Source of the DNA: Isoetes taiwanensis | Taxonomy: Eukaryota > Streptophyta > Lycopodiopsida > Isoetales > Isoetaceae | Direction: 5' to 3' | Length of the DNA stretch: 64,000 bases | NCBI GenBank assembly: GCA_021234155.1 | Contig: JAJEKV010000011.1 | Location: 6,681,132-6,745,131, forward strand | In this document: piece after piece, positions 1 through 10,360 of the stretch | Numbering within the stretch: position 1 is the stretch's first letter | Layout of the letters: the number at the start of each line of letters is the position of its first letter | Translations under genes and position numbers: made by a program | Notes under the pieces: model-generated | Database searches by the model: none | What the model was told of the DNA's origin: nothing | Seen by the model: the letters and a program-made list of their open reading frames with translations, nothing else

Positions 1-1280
1 CTTCTTGTGTATTGTTATAGCTCAGATCCGGCCGCTATGGCGGACCGATCGAACCTGCTATCCATGAGAATTCCATATCGGGCCTTTTCGAAAATGCTTT
101 CCCCCTTAAACAACATTTTCGTGTCAATATCTCTATAGGTTACTATTAATAATTTGTAACCTTGTGAACCATTGAACTTAAGCATGTAAGATTTTCACCA
201 TAACTTAGGTTAACCTTGATTTAACCTTGACAATTAATCCTTGGCTTCATGATCCTCCCACACATATGTGCAACTGCTTCTTCAGGGTTAACACATCATT
301 ATAACATGAACACTTCAACAAAAACAACCATAGACCAAAGCAGATACATGCAAAAGCATGGCTAGAATTTGTCTAGACTGGCTATGGCAGTACGGTTCAA
401 GACATGTTCGATACGGAGCAGGAGTCACCATTGCTGGAGCATAGATTTCACATAATTTGGAATACGATAGCTGCTAGTTTTTCACCCATCCCGTGTCCCA
501 AGCTTGCCATACTACTACTTCGCGCTTTTACTTCTAATGACAACTATCGACTTTGAGAATATCGTACTTTTAGAAAGGCATTTTTTGTTTACAACTATTG
601 GTGAAATTAGTATTAATTATATTGGTCCAATGAACCAACTAGTAACTTTTCCCATATTTACTTGTGCATTTTTGACATGAACGTGTATATGGCATGTAAG
701 GATCTATAGTCTATATCACTCAACTACGGCAACCCCCTTTACGACAACACCTTGTTTAGATTAAGGGCATGAGAAATAGCACACTCCAACGTGGCGTTGA
801 CACGTGTGCAGAATGGACCCTAAATTCTTTTCCATGTAAGGCATATATAAAGCGTATACCTCTTTTTACTCATGATCTAGTCTCGAAAACATTGCAAAAT
901 GTCTACATCAATTATTATAATCTAATAACTGATTGTTGCACCCTTACACAACTACGAATAAAATATTATACGACTGAAGGTAAATGTGACGACATTGTAA
1001 AAAGGCAAAAAGTGGTTAAATTTGGGCTTGTGCTTCCATCAAGTGAAAGTATTTAAAATTTAAATGGGATCAACTGCATTACCAGAATATAGAATTACAT
1101 TATCACAACATATATAATGCATTCACAAATTTTGTTTTGATGCTCAACATCATCAAAATATAGAAGTACATTATCACAACATCTTATATTATAATGTTTT
1201 AGTGCAAGTATGTAATGGACCACGCCCTAAATTTGACAGTCTGGATTTGATCAATAGTAACAATGGTGAACCTCAAAAAA
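1..1280. other. AT-rich intergenic sequence, no gene seen
   Basis: No convincing coding segment was found on either strand. The only long open frame (769-1,056, +) has no recognisable motif and a composition like its surroundings. Around 1,085-1,195 a short motif containing 'acattatcacaacat' occurs twice, so a minor local duplication is present. Confidence 0.6.
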
Positions 1281-1416
1281 AAATTTAGCCTGATGGGTTA
1301 GGGTTTTTTATCTCTCTTCGGTTTGACGGTTTAGGGTTTTTAGCCTGACGGGGCAGGTTTTTGTTGTTCTCTTTCAGTTCCGATTTGATCGTCCCTGTTC
1401 TTTCAGTTCTGGATGG

Positions 1417-2067
1417 CACCCCTATTTTTCTTTCGTCTTCGCTATGTAAACCCGTTATTGAAGTAGAAATCAGAGTCTGGAATGAAGGTTTAATCATGGC
1501 TGAGCAGCAAGCCGGGAATACTACATGTAGATCGAGCTTTGAGTTGCTAAAGGCCGACATACACATGACCTTAGAAGCCTGCTCTATGAAAGATGATAAG
1601 TCCTTATAAGGCTAATGCCGAAATGGGTGGTGATGAACTAGTCGTTGTAGCTAAGGGGCCGAGCCGGAAGAGCTCAAAGCACAAGGTTTAGAACATCAAA
1701 GAAACATGGGAAAGTGCCTTGAAATGACCGTCACGACACCCCTACTTTTCTTTCATCTTCGCTCTATAAACCCGTTATTGAAGTAGAAATCAGAGTCTGG
1801 AATGAAGGTTTAATCATGGCTGAGCAGCAAGCCAGGAATACTACATGGAGATCGAGCTTTGAGTTGCTAAAGGCCGACCTACACATGGCTTTATTTACAG
1901 ATTTTCTACCAGATAGAAGCCTGTTCTACAAAAGATGATAAGTCCTTATACAGCTGATGCCAAAATGGATGATGGTGAACTGGTTGTTGTAGCTAAGGGG
2001 GCCATGGAAGAGCTCAAAGCACAAGGTTAGAACATCAAAGAAAAATGGGAAAGCATCTTGAAATGAC
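1417..2067 (+). repeat. Tandem duplication, about 320-330 bp, two copies
   Basis: Copy 1 is 1,417-1,729 and copy 2 is 1,737-2,067. They share long near-identical blocks, including one starting 'cacccctatttttctttc' and another ending 'ttgaaatgac'. Copy 2 contains about 30 extra bases near 1,890-1,918. Each copy holds a short open stretch starting with residues MAEQQAG and continuing through ELLKAD. A second coding-like stretch reads DDGELVVVAKG in copy 2. This could be a duplicated exon or pseudogene fragment, but I do not recognise the protein. Stops and a frame change between the two stretches argue against a working gene. Confidence 0.75.
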
Positions 2068-2267
2068 AGAGCAAAATTTCAAAGGACCTAAGACATTCTG
2101 TGGATATCAGGAGCGAAAAAATCTGCGGATAATCAGGTTTGGATGAAAAATCTCTATGATAGTATGCTTGGTTGCTAACTGTTGTTCTATTTGTTTATTC
2201 AAAGATCTTCCTTAGTGATAATTTATTGATGCGTTTGCCGATGATGGCTTTTATGAGAAATATATGC

Positions 2268-2692
2268 AAAATGATTGCATTGGCTGCTTTTGGACGTAGA
2301 GATAATAATCTGTCTAGATGTTCTTATATGGATAATCTTTACATACTGATGCACAAATACATGCATCTTTATAGTCTGTTTTAACTGAAAAAATATATAT
2401 CTAATACACGGACTTTATATTATGTGACCGCTCTTGAAATGATGCTATATGCATGCATTGCTTAAAGCTCTAAGTTTGTTTGCATTGGTTGCTTTTGGAC
2501 CTAAAGATAATAATCTGTCTAGGTGTTCTTATATGCATAATCTTTACATACTGGTGCACAAATACATGCATCTTTATAGTCTGTTTTAACTGAAGAAATA
2601 TATATCTGATACACAGATTTTATATTATATGACCGCTCTTGAAATGATGCTATATGCATGACTGCTCAAAGCTATAAGTTTGTAACATGTGA
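2268..2692. repeat. Tandem duplication, about 210 bp, two copies
   Basis: The segment starting near 2,272 ('gattgcattggctgctttt') recurs from about 2,481 ('tgcattggttgcttttgga') with few substitutions. Both copies run through 'gataataatctgtctag' and 'aaatgatgctatatgcatg' to a shared 'taagtttgt'. The sequence is AT-rich and apparently non-coding. It follows directly after a separate duplication at 1,417-2,067. Confidence 0.8.
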
Positions 2693-2799
2693 CACATGGA
2701 AAGTGATCTGGAAGTATGCTCTGGACCACTCAGATCTACCTCAAGCTCCAGCACTGCTGAAGGCGGCCATTAATGAACGTATTATCAACATCATTGATG

Positions 2800-3121
2800 T
2801 TGCAAGCAACAAATTGTTTCGCTGAAGATAAGGTATGTCTTTTAACCGAAGTTTCCAGTAATATTTTTCTATGACTCACATGGTTATTGAATGCTTGAAA
2901 GCATATTCTGTCTGTTGATTAGTTACCCAAGTTAATTTATCTGTGTTATTCGTTCGTGATGATTCTTCTATTGCCTTTCTTAATCCTGGAATATGTTAAA
3001 TGCTTGCAGAACATGACTTATGTTTTCGTTCCCTCCAAGCAAGCTCTAGGGGCCCGTGATTTCTTGCTCAGTGACGATTAATGAAGGTAGTCAGTTGAAG
3101 ACCCAAGTTGAGCAGTTGAAA
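2800..3121 (+). pseudogene. Fragment of an L7Ae-family (SNU13/NHP2L1-like) RNA-binding protein gene
   Basis: An upstream piece ends with residues AEDK just before a GT donor at 2,833. After an intron of about 177 bp with a TTGCAG acceptor, position 3,010 starts residues NMTYVFVPSKQALG. After a frame change, residues PVISCSVTINEG and SQLKTQVEQLK follow. These match in order the C-terminal half of SNU13/NHP2L1, the 15.5K protein that binds kink-turns in U4 snRNA and box C/D snoRNAs. The RACGVTR segment that normally joins the two blocks is missing, which breaks the frame, and the N-terminal RNA-binding half is not visible. Because an intron is kept, this looks like a DNA-level partial duplication rather than a processed copy. 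I am fairly sure of the family and confident that it is broken. Confidence 0.7.
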
Positions 3122-3284
3122 TATGCCCATCCGATAGCTCTCGATGCCAGGAGTAACCCCCCGTGTGAAGACGCACCCAAACCAAAGAGGGTTTCACGGG
3201 GATTTTAATTTAAATGTGTTAAATGCAATGGTTTGTGTTAATTAATGTTAAGAGTAGTTATGTGTTGTTTGTTATATCAAAAAA

Positions 3285-3310
3285 AAATTTGGGCCCTTCG
3301 GGCCCTAACA
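3285..3310. repeat. Short perfect hairpin (GGGCCC-TTC-GGGCCC)
   Basis: A 15-base inverted repeat, GGGCCCTTCGGGCCC, follows an A-rich tract about 160 bp after the SNU13-like fragment. It could form a tight stem-loop. No T-run follows it and no role can be assigned from sequence. Confidence 0.5.
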
Positions 3311-3900
3311 AAGCAAACTCTCCAGGAATCAGCTTGGGCTAATCCAAAGAGCAATGCACATTCAGTGCCTTAGAAAAGGTATTGCATCTAAACAGGCCGT
3401 TTAAATTATAATGATATTATAAAAGAAATTTAGAAATGAGCATATAATTAGTAGTGAGCTTATAATATGGGATTTGAACCCATTATGTCTGCCCATCTAC
3501 ATCTTTGCAAACGTGTAAGATTGCAACATAAAGTACCACATGAATATATACTCCCAAAATAAATTTCTTCAAAATGCTTTCGAAGAATGCTAAATCTTTA
3601 TAGCCGGTATAAGCAAAGATTATGCCACAGATCCTCCCATAGATCCTTCTTAAATTTCATAGCTCATATAATGCCATATCCTGTTATTAGTATTCCTCTT
3701 TCTATTGTATTATAATTTATTTCAAAGGTAAATCAAGCATGGCCCATCTACCAAGCTCTATTGTCTGCAGGCAACTTAAAATGTCCTCTTCTTAGCTTCT
3801 GCCACAGTTCACGAATAACATAGACAGTAATTTCTCGGCCAAAGACTCTGCAACTCCGCAAGAGCAAACAAGAAACACATGAGCGAACTGATTATATGCT
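3310..3900. other. Non-coding stretch with a possible tRNA-derived B-box
   Basis: No gene is visible. On the minus strand, 3,466-3,490 reads like the T-arm half of a tRNA ('atgggttcaaatccc'), which fits an RNA polymerase III B-box of a SINE or a tRNA remnant. I could not find a matching A-box, a cloverleaf or a clear tail, so it is not called as a tRNA or SINE. Confidence 0.3.
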
Positions 3901-4118
3901 GCATAGTATGTAGTATTGTTAATTAAATATCTGAAAACCTCTTCTTTACTGTTGGAGATAGAGACTCAATGTATCCAGCCATTGCCCCTGTATAAGCGCT
4001 ACAAGTATAGGCAACATGCAGCACAACAATCGTGAAGCTGGCTATGGCAATGGGACTATGGGACTTGATGGTACGGCAAGGCAAAACAATAGGGAAAACT
4101 TGAAGCAAAGGATCTTTT

Positions 4119-5805
4119 GCAGGAAGAGCAGAGCATTCGTAACAATTGGTATCAGAGCTCAGTTCCGGTCTTTACCAGCGGAGTTGTGGATGATGGAAGC
4201 GTTGGAAATTTGAGTGGCTTAGCAGCAAACAAGATATCTTAACGAAATACGTTACCTCTTGTCTGGTATGAAATTGATGTTTAAGGATTGTGATTAGAAC
4301 CTTTAGATATTTTTTATTGCATCCTTATAGTTGAGGTTGGTGCCTCAACGGATAATTTTAGATTGTTGTCGAAAATTATGAGCAGTAGTTGGTGCTATTG
4401 GGTTGAGATTGCTGCCCCAATGGAAAATTCTGAGTAGTAGTTGATGCTACTGGCTGAGGTTGGTGCCTCAAGAATAGAAAGAGTCGATGCTCTTGTCCAA
4501 GAGAATGGAAAGAGTTGGTGCTCTTGTCCAAGAGGTTGGAATGGGTTGTTGCCATGTCCAAGTGAATGGAATGAATTGATGCTCATGTCCAGGTGAATAG
4601 AATGTTTGCTATTCTTGATGTTCGCAGGTCTTCTGGTTGGTGCTGGAGATTGCAAATTGGAATAGAAACTTATCAGAAGTTGGTGCTTCTAGTGGAGGTT
4701 AGTAAATATTTTATTTTAAACTAACGCATACTTTGAGACAAATTAAGTTGACGTTCAACTTGTAGTTTTTGGAGACCTTCTCGAGGAAATAAGTTTATTC
4801 CTGAGAAGGGAAGGGCTAACAATTGATATCAAATAATTGTTACTTCCTAATGGAAGGGGAAAATATCTTTCTTGTTTAAGTTAAATGGTGATATTTAACT
4901 TAAAGGACTGGAAAGGGCTGGAACAGTATGGAGATTTTTCTGTCCAAGCGCAGACCCTGCCTTGGAGGATCAGAAAAAGAACATTCCTAGGGGGACAAGA
5001 TTAGTCCCAAGAAGGACAAGACTAACATGCTTTTCAGAAATTGATTGAAGATCAATTTTGAAAAGGGATCTTTGATGGTTTCCTTTCAGGTTTAATGGCG
5101 ATCGAGGATGATCAGTCTTGAGAAGGGAAAGAATTGATATGAGAAGGGATGTGCATCTTTAGGAAAGATGATCGAGGACGATCATGTTTTGAGAAGGGAA
5201 GGAATTGATATGGTGCTCGGGGGAGTGGCCTTGCATGGAACAATATTTATTGATATGATCAAGTAAGAAAGCCATCTAGTATGCCTAAGCCTTGATATAC
5301 CTTGACCTTTATTTAAAAGCAAAAAGGCAAAAAAAGGTGTTGTTACCTATAAATATAAGGACATATTTGAGACGTGATATCTCCGCGACCACAATTCAGA
5401 TATCAGTGATCCTTACCTTATTGGAAAGCTCCTTGAAGTCTACTTTCCAGATTGGGCTTGGTTGTCCATAGATTCCTTGCGGTTGAAAAGTTATGCCCAT
5501 AAAGGTGCATAGGGGTCTAAGCTGACTGCACAGCTAAATCTGCTTCTTTCTATGTTGATGATGTGCCTAGCCTTACCTTTTAGTATCTTCTCTTGTTTCT
5601 TGCTTGATCATATCACTAGAAGGAGTTCCTATAATATCAGTGGTTGGTGACTAGAAAGAGCTTGTTCTTATACAGTCTTGCGGAGTAGCTTGACTTGGTG
5701 ACATCTCTCCTAGTTGGTCCGGTTGGGTGGTAAAATCGAGTACCATATGTTGTTTTACTTTCTAATAAGTTGTGAGTTTGCAGAAAGAGCAGAGCATTCG
5801 TAGCA
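4119..5805 (+). mobile_element. Degenerate Copia-like LTR element without coding domains
   Basis: At 4,147 'tggtatcagagctc' matches the primer-binding site used by plant Copia elements, complementary to the 3' end of initiator tRNA-Met. It lies 2 nt after a sequence ending in CA (4,119-4,144, gcaggaagagcagagcattc plus gtaaca). A near-identical 26-bp tail recurs at 5,780-5,805, which fits the 3' ends of a 5' and a 3' LTR. The 1.6 kb between has no gag or pol motif, so a non-autonomous derivative is likely. Homology upstream of the two tails is not obvious, so the 5' LTR may be truncated. Boundaries are approximate. Confidence 0.45.
4330..4665. repeat. Degenerate minisatellite, units of about 30-36 bp
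   Basis: Imperfect units around the motif 'gttggtgctc...gtccaagag' repeat several times, for example near 4,490, 4,520, 4,550 and 4,580, with drifting sequence. The repeats lie just inside the Copia-like element, after its primer site. Minus-strand frames through it are open only because of the repeat, giving copies of the residues HSLGQ. Confidence 0.6.
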
Positions 5806-5806
5806 G

Positions 5807-6100
5807 ATGCAAGTGGATGTTTGGAAACCATCTAACGGAGCATATCACCCTAGATATCTTGGTTCAAAAAGCTACTGGAAAATTGTTTTGCCACTGGCTT
5901 TCTCAGCTTAAATGAATCTAATACTTGATGCAATCTATAGAAAGGATTGATCCAACAGACTATGTAGGCAGCATTGAAAGATTCATACTTGTAATAATGG
6001 ATGCAAGTGGATGTTTGGAAACCATCTAATGGAGCATACTCTAGATGGCTTGGTCTAAAAAGCTATTAGAAAATAGTTTTGCCACTAGCTTTCTCGGTCT
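5807..6100. repeat. Direct repeat of about 95 bp
   Basis: The block starting 'gcaagtggatgtttggaaac' at about 5,808 recurs from about 6,004 with a few substitutions and a small deletion, ending with 'tttgccactrgctttctc'. The first copy directly abuts the presumed LTR tail at 5,805. No coding function is seen. Confidence 0.75.
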
Positions 6101-7106
6101 TCAATTCCGTATTCTTGAAGGCAGAACTCTGTTAAATTTCTTTAATGAATCAAATCAACTCTGTAAGATCACATTGGACTTTCTAAATCAAAGCAAAAGA
6201 TCTCTAACTCTAAAGCATTGACATCCACAGCTTATTAAGGAAGCACATCTCTAGATACTGTTTGAGGTGATTGTATTTTCATTGTTTTGCACCTGTATGT
6301 ATCGCTGTTCTTGCACATTACATCTAGAGAACAAAGTGGCCTGCTTCTATCCCTGTTCTTGCACATTATGTCTAGATAATAAAGTGGCCTATTTCTCCTT
6401 CCAGTAGGCTTCAAGGCCCTGTCGATGCATGGTCATTGTGTAGGCAATTTTGGAAGATGAGCGTCCCATGTTTACCACCTTCTAAAAAAATATTATGTGA
6501 TGTTCCAGAGCAAAACAATGGAGAAGCAAGAACCCTGTCTCATGTAGAAGATTTTGATACGGGATCGTGAATTTAACTCTAAGTGCTCGAGTGAAAAAGA
6601 AAGCCTCATTCTTCACACTGCTCTCTCAAATCAAATGAGATGCCTCAAATCCTGCAAACAGGAAAAGGATATGCAAACGAGAGCGAAAAAAGTAAAGTGT
6701 CACAAGACTAGCAAAACTAGCTTTACGTATCCAAATGCCAAAGTCCATGAAGCAGACTTCCATATTGCTCTTCGGTGCAAGCATTGTGCTACATATGTTT
6801 ATGATAGGATGTCTCATTGTAGGATAGCAATATTTTTCCTCCATCTATTCCTCTGCAAAAAGAAAACCATTTGGATGCCATGGAATCAGATCCTGGTCAG
6901 TCCCATGGGAGGGTATTATAAAACCCAGTTGCATGGAGAAAGTAATTAAGCACCACAATAGTCTAACAATGGTGATATTCTAAAATACTCTGTGACCATC
7001 TCAGAAGGGGATCTTCCAATGAATGGTTAGCTCCAAAAAGGTCGCAGAAGATGATACAGTGTTAGAGACAAAACACGACAGAGTTCACTGCATATGCATC
7101 TTTTAC
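6100..7106. other. Intergenic stretch, only unidentified short ORFs
   Basis: The longest open frame here, 6,554-6,949 (+, 131 codons), has no family motif that I recognise. Two near-copies of a 'ttcttgcacattacatctaga' type motif occur at about 6,312 and 6,357. I see no promoter, RNA gene or transposase. Confidence 0.5.
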
Positions 7107-7222
7107 AGGTTGAGGGGAGGGCTGAATTATCCCCCCTCCCCTCCCCCCCCAATTGTATTATCCGGCCCCTGCCCCGACTGCCCCATTCTGCTGCATAGTG
7201 AAAAATACCAAAAATAAATCTT

Positions 7223-8200
7223 CTAAAACAAATTATTAACACCATTTATAAATTTAATTACAATAAGGACTGTAATACATTCTGATGCATTCACTGAACT
7301 TCTAGAATGCATTCTCAGAACCAACAAATTTTCTACGTCATATATATTCCTCAAAATAACTATCATAATGGTCTTTACGTGTACCGTATCTAGGCAGTAC
7401 TTCTTTACTGCGCCCCATGTAGACTCTATTGTATTGGTGTGCGCTCCTGTTTTAGGATCAACAAAGAATCTTGAACGATTAGTTGTGTAATGATTAAGCT
7501 GGAGTTGCTCAAGCCATTCCATATCGTACCCAGCCCTGCAATCGGACAAGATGGTTGTGTGGAACTCAATATATTGACAGATTATATCAGTAAGCGTCTT
7601 CCTTTTCCTGTCCGGAACAACAACAAGAAACATGTTATCCGATCCCCTCTCTATTCCACCAAACACCCATTGACCCTCTACCCTTTTATCCTTGTTGTAT
7701 TTTCTTTTCCCAAACTTGCTCTCATCTCTCTCTACAATTTTCCCCAGGACCCCTATCTTACTAGAAGTGTGTACAAATGTATCGTGACATATGTCACGAC
7801 AAAAATTATACCAATCACAAGCAGTTTTTTCGGATACATCGCATTGATCCATTGCCTGACAAACCTGTAGCTTGATCGACCAACAGTACATTAGCTCCAA
7901 CATCTGCTGCCAGGTCAGTTTGCTATCAGCAAACCAAGTACCTGATCTTAGACTACATGTTGTGTCGCATCGAGTGCACTTCCACTTGAACTTGTCCGTT
8001 CAACCATTGCGGCGCCTCATTTTCATCACTTACTGATCACACAACTCGCAAACTCGTTCCTCTGGCAACAGACCTATCTCAATACAAAACGAAATTGCAT
8101 CTTCCCATGGGGAAGTGCATTCATGCAATTCTCTTAGACTCATAGGTTCTATAGGGGCATCATTGAAACAGAGACGATAATTTGTTGGAGAGGAAGCCAT
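7223..8200 (-). pseudogene. Merlin (IS1595/ISXO2-like) DDE transposase, inactivated
   Basis: Reading down the minus strand from an ATG at 8,200 gives MASSPTNYRLCFND. A zinc-ribbon region follows, with CELC, then CTRC after two stop codons, and then RSGTWFADSKLTWQQ, the usual ribbon-to-helix linker. The helix-turn-helix-like segment SEKTACDWYNFCRDIC comes next, then the catalytic domain. That domain contains DESKFGKRKYN (first acidic residue), WVFGGIERGS, SDCRAGYD (second) and GAHTNTIESTWGAVKK (third, glutamate). The C-terminal YGTRKDHYDSYFEEYI block lies in another frame, so there is at least one frameshift plus two internal stops. The protein would cut and rejoin DNA at the element ends, but this copy is dead. 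Catalytic residues are all preserved. Confidence 0.85.
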
Positions 8201-8529
8201 GATGGTTATGAGTGAATTTGAGTCACAAATGACTCTATTTTATAGGGGTTATTGCATTTAAAATTTTTTGTCTTAGTATTTGGGTTAGGTTTACTAATTA
8301 ATATAAAATTAGATGTGGTGGGTTGGTTTAATTAGAATAAAATTAGATGGGGTAGGTTGGTTTAGGTGAATAATTTTAGTGTGGATAAAACAAAACTTTC
8401 TATTAGAGCGACAAAACAAAATAGAATAGGGATCGGGGATGCAGAGGCTGTGAGGGAGGGGGGTGGATTCTCGTGGAGGGGGGTATACGGTCGGTCGGGG
8501 GGGCGAATAATTCACTCAGGCCTGGGGGG

Positions 8530-8575
8530 GGGGGGTGTGTGTGTGTGTGTGGAGGGAGGGGGGGGGGGGGGGCTG
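8530..8575. repeat. G-rich tract with (TG)n inside the Merlin right end
   Basis: Runs of up to 15 G flank about nine TG dinucleotides. The tract lies just inside the right inverted repeat. It is simple sequence and probably length-unstable; such runs can also be assembly-sensitive. Confidence 0.7.
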
Positions 8576-8600
8576 ATAATACAAACTACCCCAGATTGAG

Positions 8601-10160
8601 CACCAAAGCTTCTTCCTACATTGCCCCATCAGAAAGAGGTACTTGAGCTATCATAGGGCAAAAAACCCAATCCACATAAACGTAGCGGATCTCCACCAGA
8701 ACAAGCAGGAACAAGCAGGAAGAAGGATCTTGACCTCCACCATCAAACTACCTGCATGGGTAAAAATATCCAAGAATATTCTGGCACATACTCAAATATT
8801 CCCACCCACCAACAATCCCTTTAGAGTAACCCAAAAAAGAAAACCCTATACCCCTAGGTCCATACAAAGATAAAACCAAACCTTAAGGGGCTTTTCACAC
8901 GACCAAACCTTAAAAAACTTGTCCTAAGAAAAACTTTATACCTCAGACATAGTAACCTAAACGTAACTGTATATTATCGTTTCGGGTGTATTATCGTTTC
9001 GGGTGTCTATTAATTTTTTTTGACCATCCGATGCTGGCATATTTCACAGCATATGCCATGGGGCGCAATTCTAGCCCTCAAGTGCAAGTCAAGATGGGGT
9101 CAAATAGCCTCTATTTGACCCGATTTCTAAGGAGGCACCTAAAAAATAAAACCAATAGTTCTGATCACTGATTCCGGATCCCTGATACACACAAGGGCTT
9201 TCAAAGTTCTGCAACAAGCTTTTCTCTGCTTTTCCAGCAAATAGCTCGTTCACTATGCGTTTATTTTACCAACATGCATAAAGAAGTCTGCCATAGCTCT
9301 GGCCTACAAGAGCAACCTGCCATTTCCAAAGAGTACAGGCTTCTCAGATTCGTCACAGAGGGGCCGATTTCTAAGGAGGCACATAAAAAACAAAACCAAT
9401 GATTTCTTATGTAAGTAATTTTGGATCCCTGATACTGACTCAGGCTTGCAATGGACCGGGGCTTGGGGAATTGAACCCCAACAAGAATCCTATGCCCTTG
9501 GCTTACCCAGATGAACCGACCTCGACAATCTTCAACAAGTTTTTCTTTTGTGGCTATGCCAAGGATCCGTGCAATGGCTCCAAGCCCTGCAAAACACAGA
9601 CTATCTAAAAACCCTCAAGGCAGATGCAGAGCATTTGCGGCCGGCTAAATACAGATGCGGCAAACCCAAAAAGGCAGATGCGCCCTTTCGCGGAGCCCTG
9701 TTTAACCTACGTCACGGAGATGCGCAACTGCTCGAGGTAGAACCCGTATCCGAAGGTGCAACCAGGATCCAGACTTGGAAGAGCCCTAGCAGGGTTTTCG
9801 TCTAATCAGGAAAAGCGCAAGCCTGGCTATGGCTATGCAACTGAAGCTATGGCTTCTGGAAAAAAACTACAGAAAGAAAAACATGCAACTGAAGCTATGG
9901 CTTCCGGCAAAAGCCTGGCCGCCTCCACAGGACCTGTCGCCGCCTTCCTACCCAAAACGTAACAACCAAAAATAGAAAAAAAAACCTCCAATATGCCCGC
10001 CCAAGATTCTAGCATTGGGAATCCCAGTTGCCACCGTCATCATTATACGGTTTGACATACGAATACCCCCATAAAACCTTCAGAAACCTTAAGTTATAAA
10101 AATACCCATTCCAATTTCGGACACATTATAGTGCATACCGCATTCGTATTTTAGACGCAA
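8601..10160. other. Sequence upstream of CCT2, with local repeats
   Basis: No gene is recognised. A 17-bp unit (tattatcgtttcgggtg) is tandemly doubled at about 8,971-9,004. A motif around 'gatttctaaggaggcac' occurs at about 9,121 and 9,366 with related downstream sequence, suggesting a diverged duplication of about 250 bp. A unit containing 'atgcaactgaagctatggct' is doubled at about 9,835 and 9,883. The promoter of CCT2 should lie at the right end of this stretch, but no clear TATA box can be pointed to. Confidence 0.45.
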
Positions 10161-10360
10161 ATGCAAACCTTCTTGAAAATAATAACAGGTGATATCGGGT
10201 TCGACAACCTTAGGGCAAGGCCCTACCCTGCAGCACCTCCTTTCCCTCTCTTTTCTCAGCGGCGTATGTATGCTTTCCCTTCTCCTTTACATTTGATTTA
10301 TTTGGATGTTCATCGTTTCTTCCTTGATATTTCAGGTTCGCATTTTCGGGTTGTAAGATC
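10160..10360 (+). promoter_or_regulatory. Probable 5' UTR and proximal promoter of CCT2
   Basis: This stretch lies directly before the CCT2 start codon. It contains a pyrimidine-rich segment and a plausible splice acceptor (ttgatatttcag, ending about 10,335), so a 5' UTR intron is possible. I see no unambiguous TATA box, and the transcription start cannot be placed from sequence alone. Confidence 0.35.

Larger units (their letters stand above)
7115..8592 (-). mobile_element. Merlin-superfamily DNA transposon
   Basis: A compact element of about 1.48 kb carries one IS1595/IS1016-like transposase gene on the minus strand. Its ends are imperfect inverted repeats: the left begins 'gggagggctgaattatc' (7,115) and the complement of the right end (8,592) begins 'ggggtagtttgtattatc'. 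Both run into C-rich tracts. It is flanked by 8-bp direct repeats with one mismatch: aggttgag (7,107-7,114) and agattgag (8,593-8,600). An 8-9 bp target duplication is typical for Merlin. Inner right sequence contains G-runs and a short (TG)n. The transposase, the ends and the target duplication all agree, so I am confident in the family; the exact end bases could be off by one or two. Confidence 0.82.

Noticed and set aside
3466-3490. tRNA gene on the minus strand
   Set aside because: Only a T-arm-like sequence is present. No acceptor stem, anticodon arm or A-box can be folded around it.
7490-7870. 126-codon ORF on the plus strand
   Set aside because: It is the antisense of the Merlin transposase, which has clear family motifs on the minus strand.
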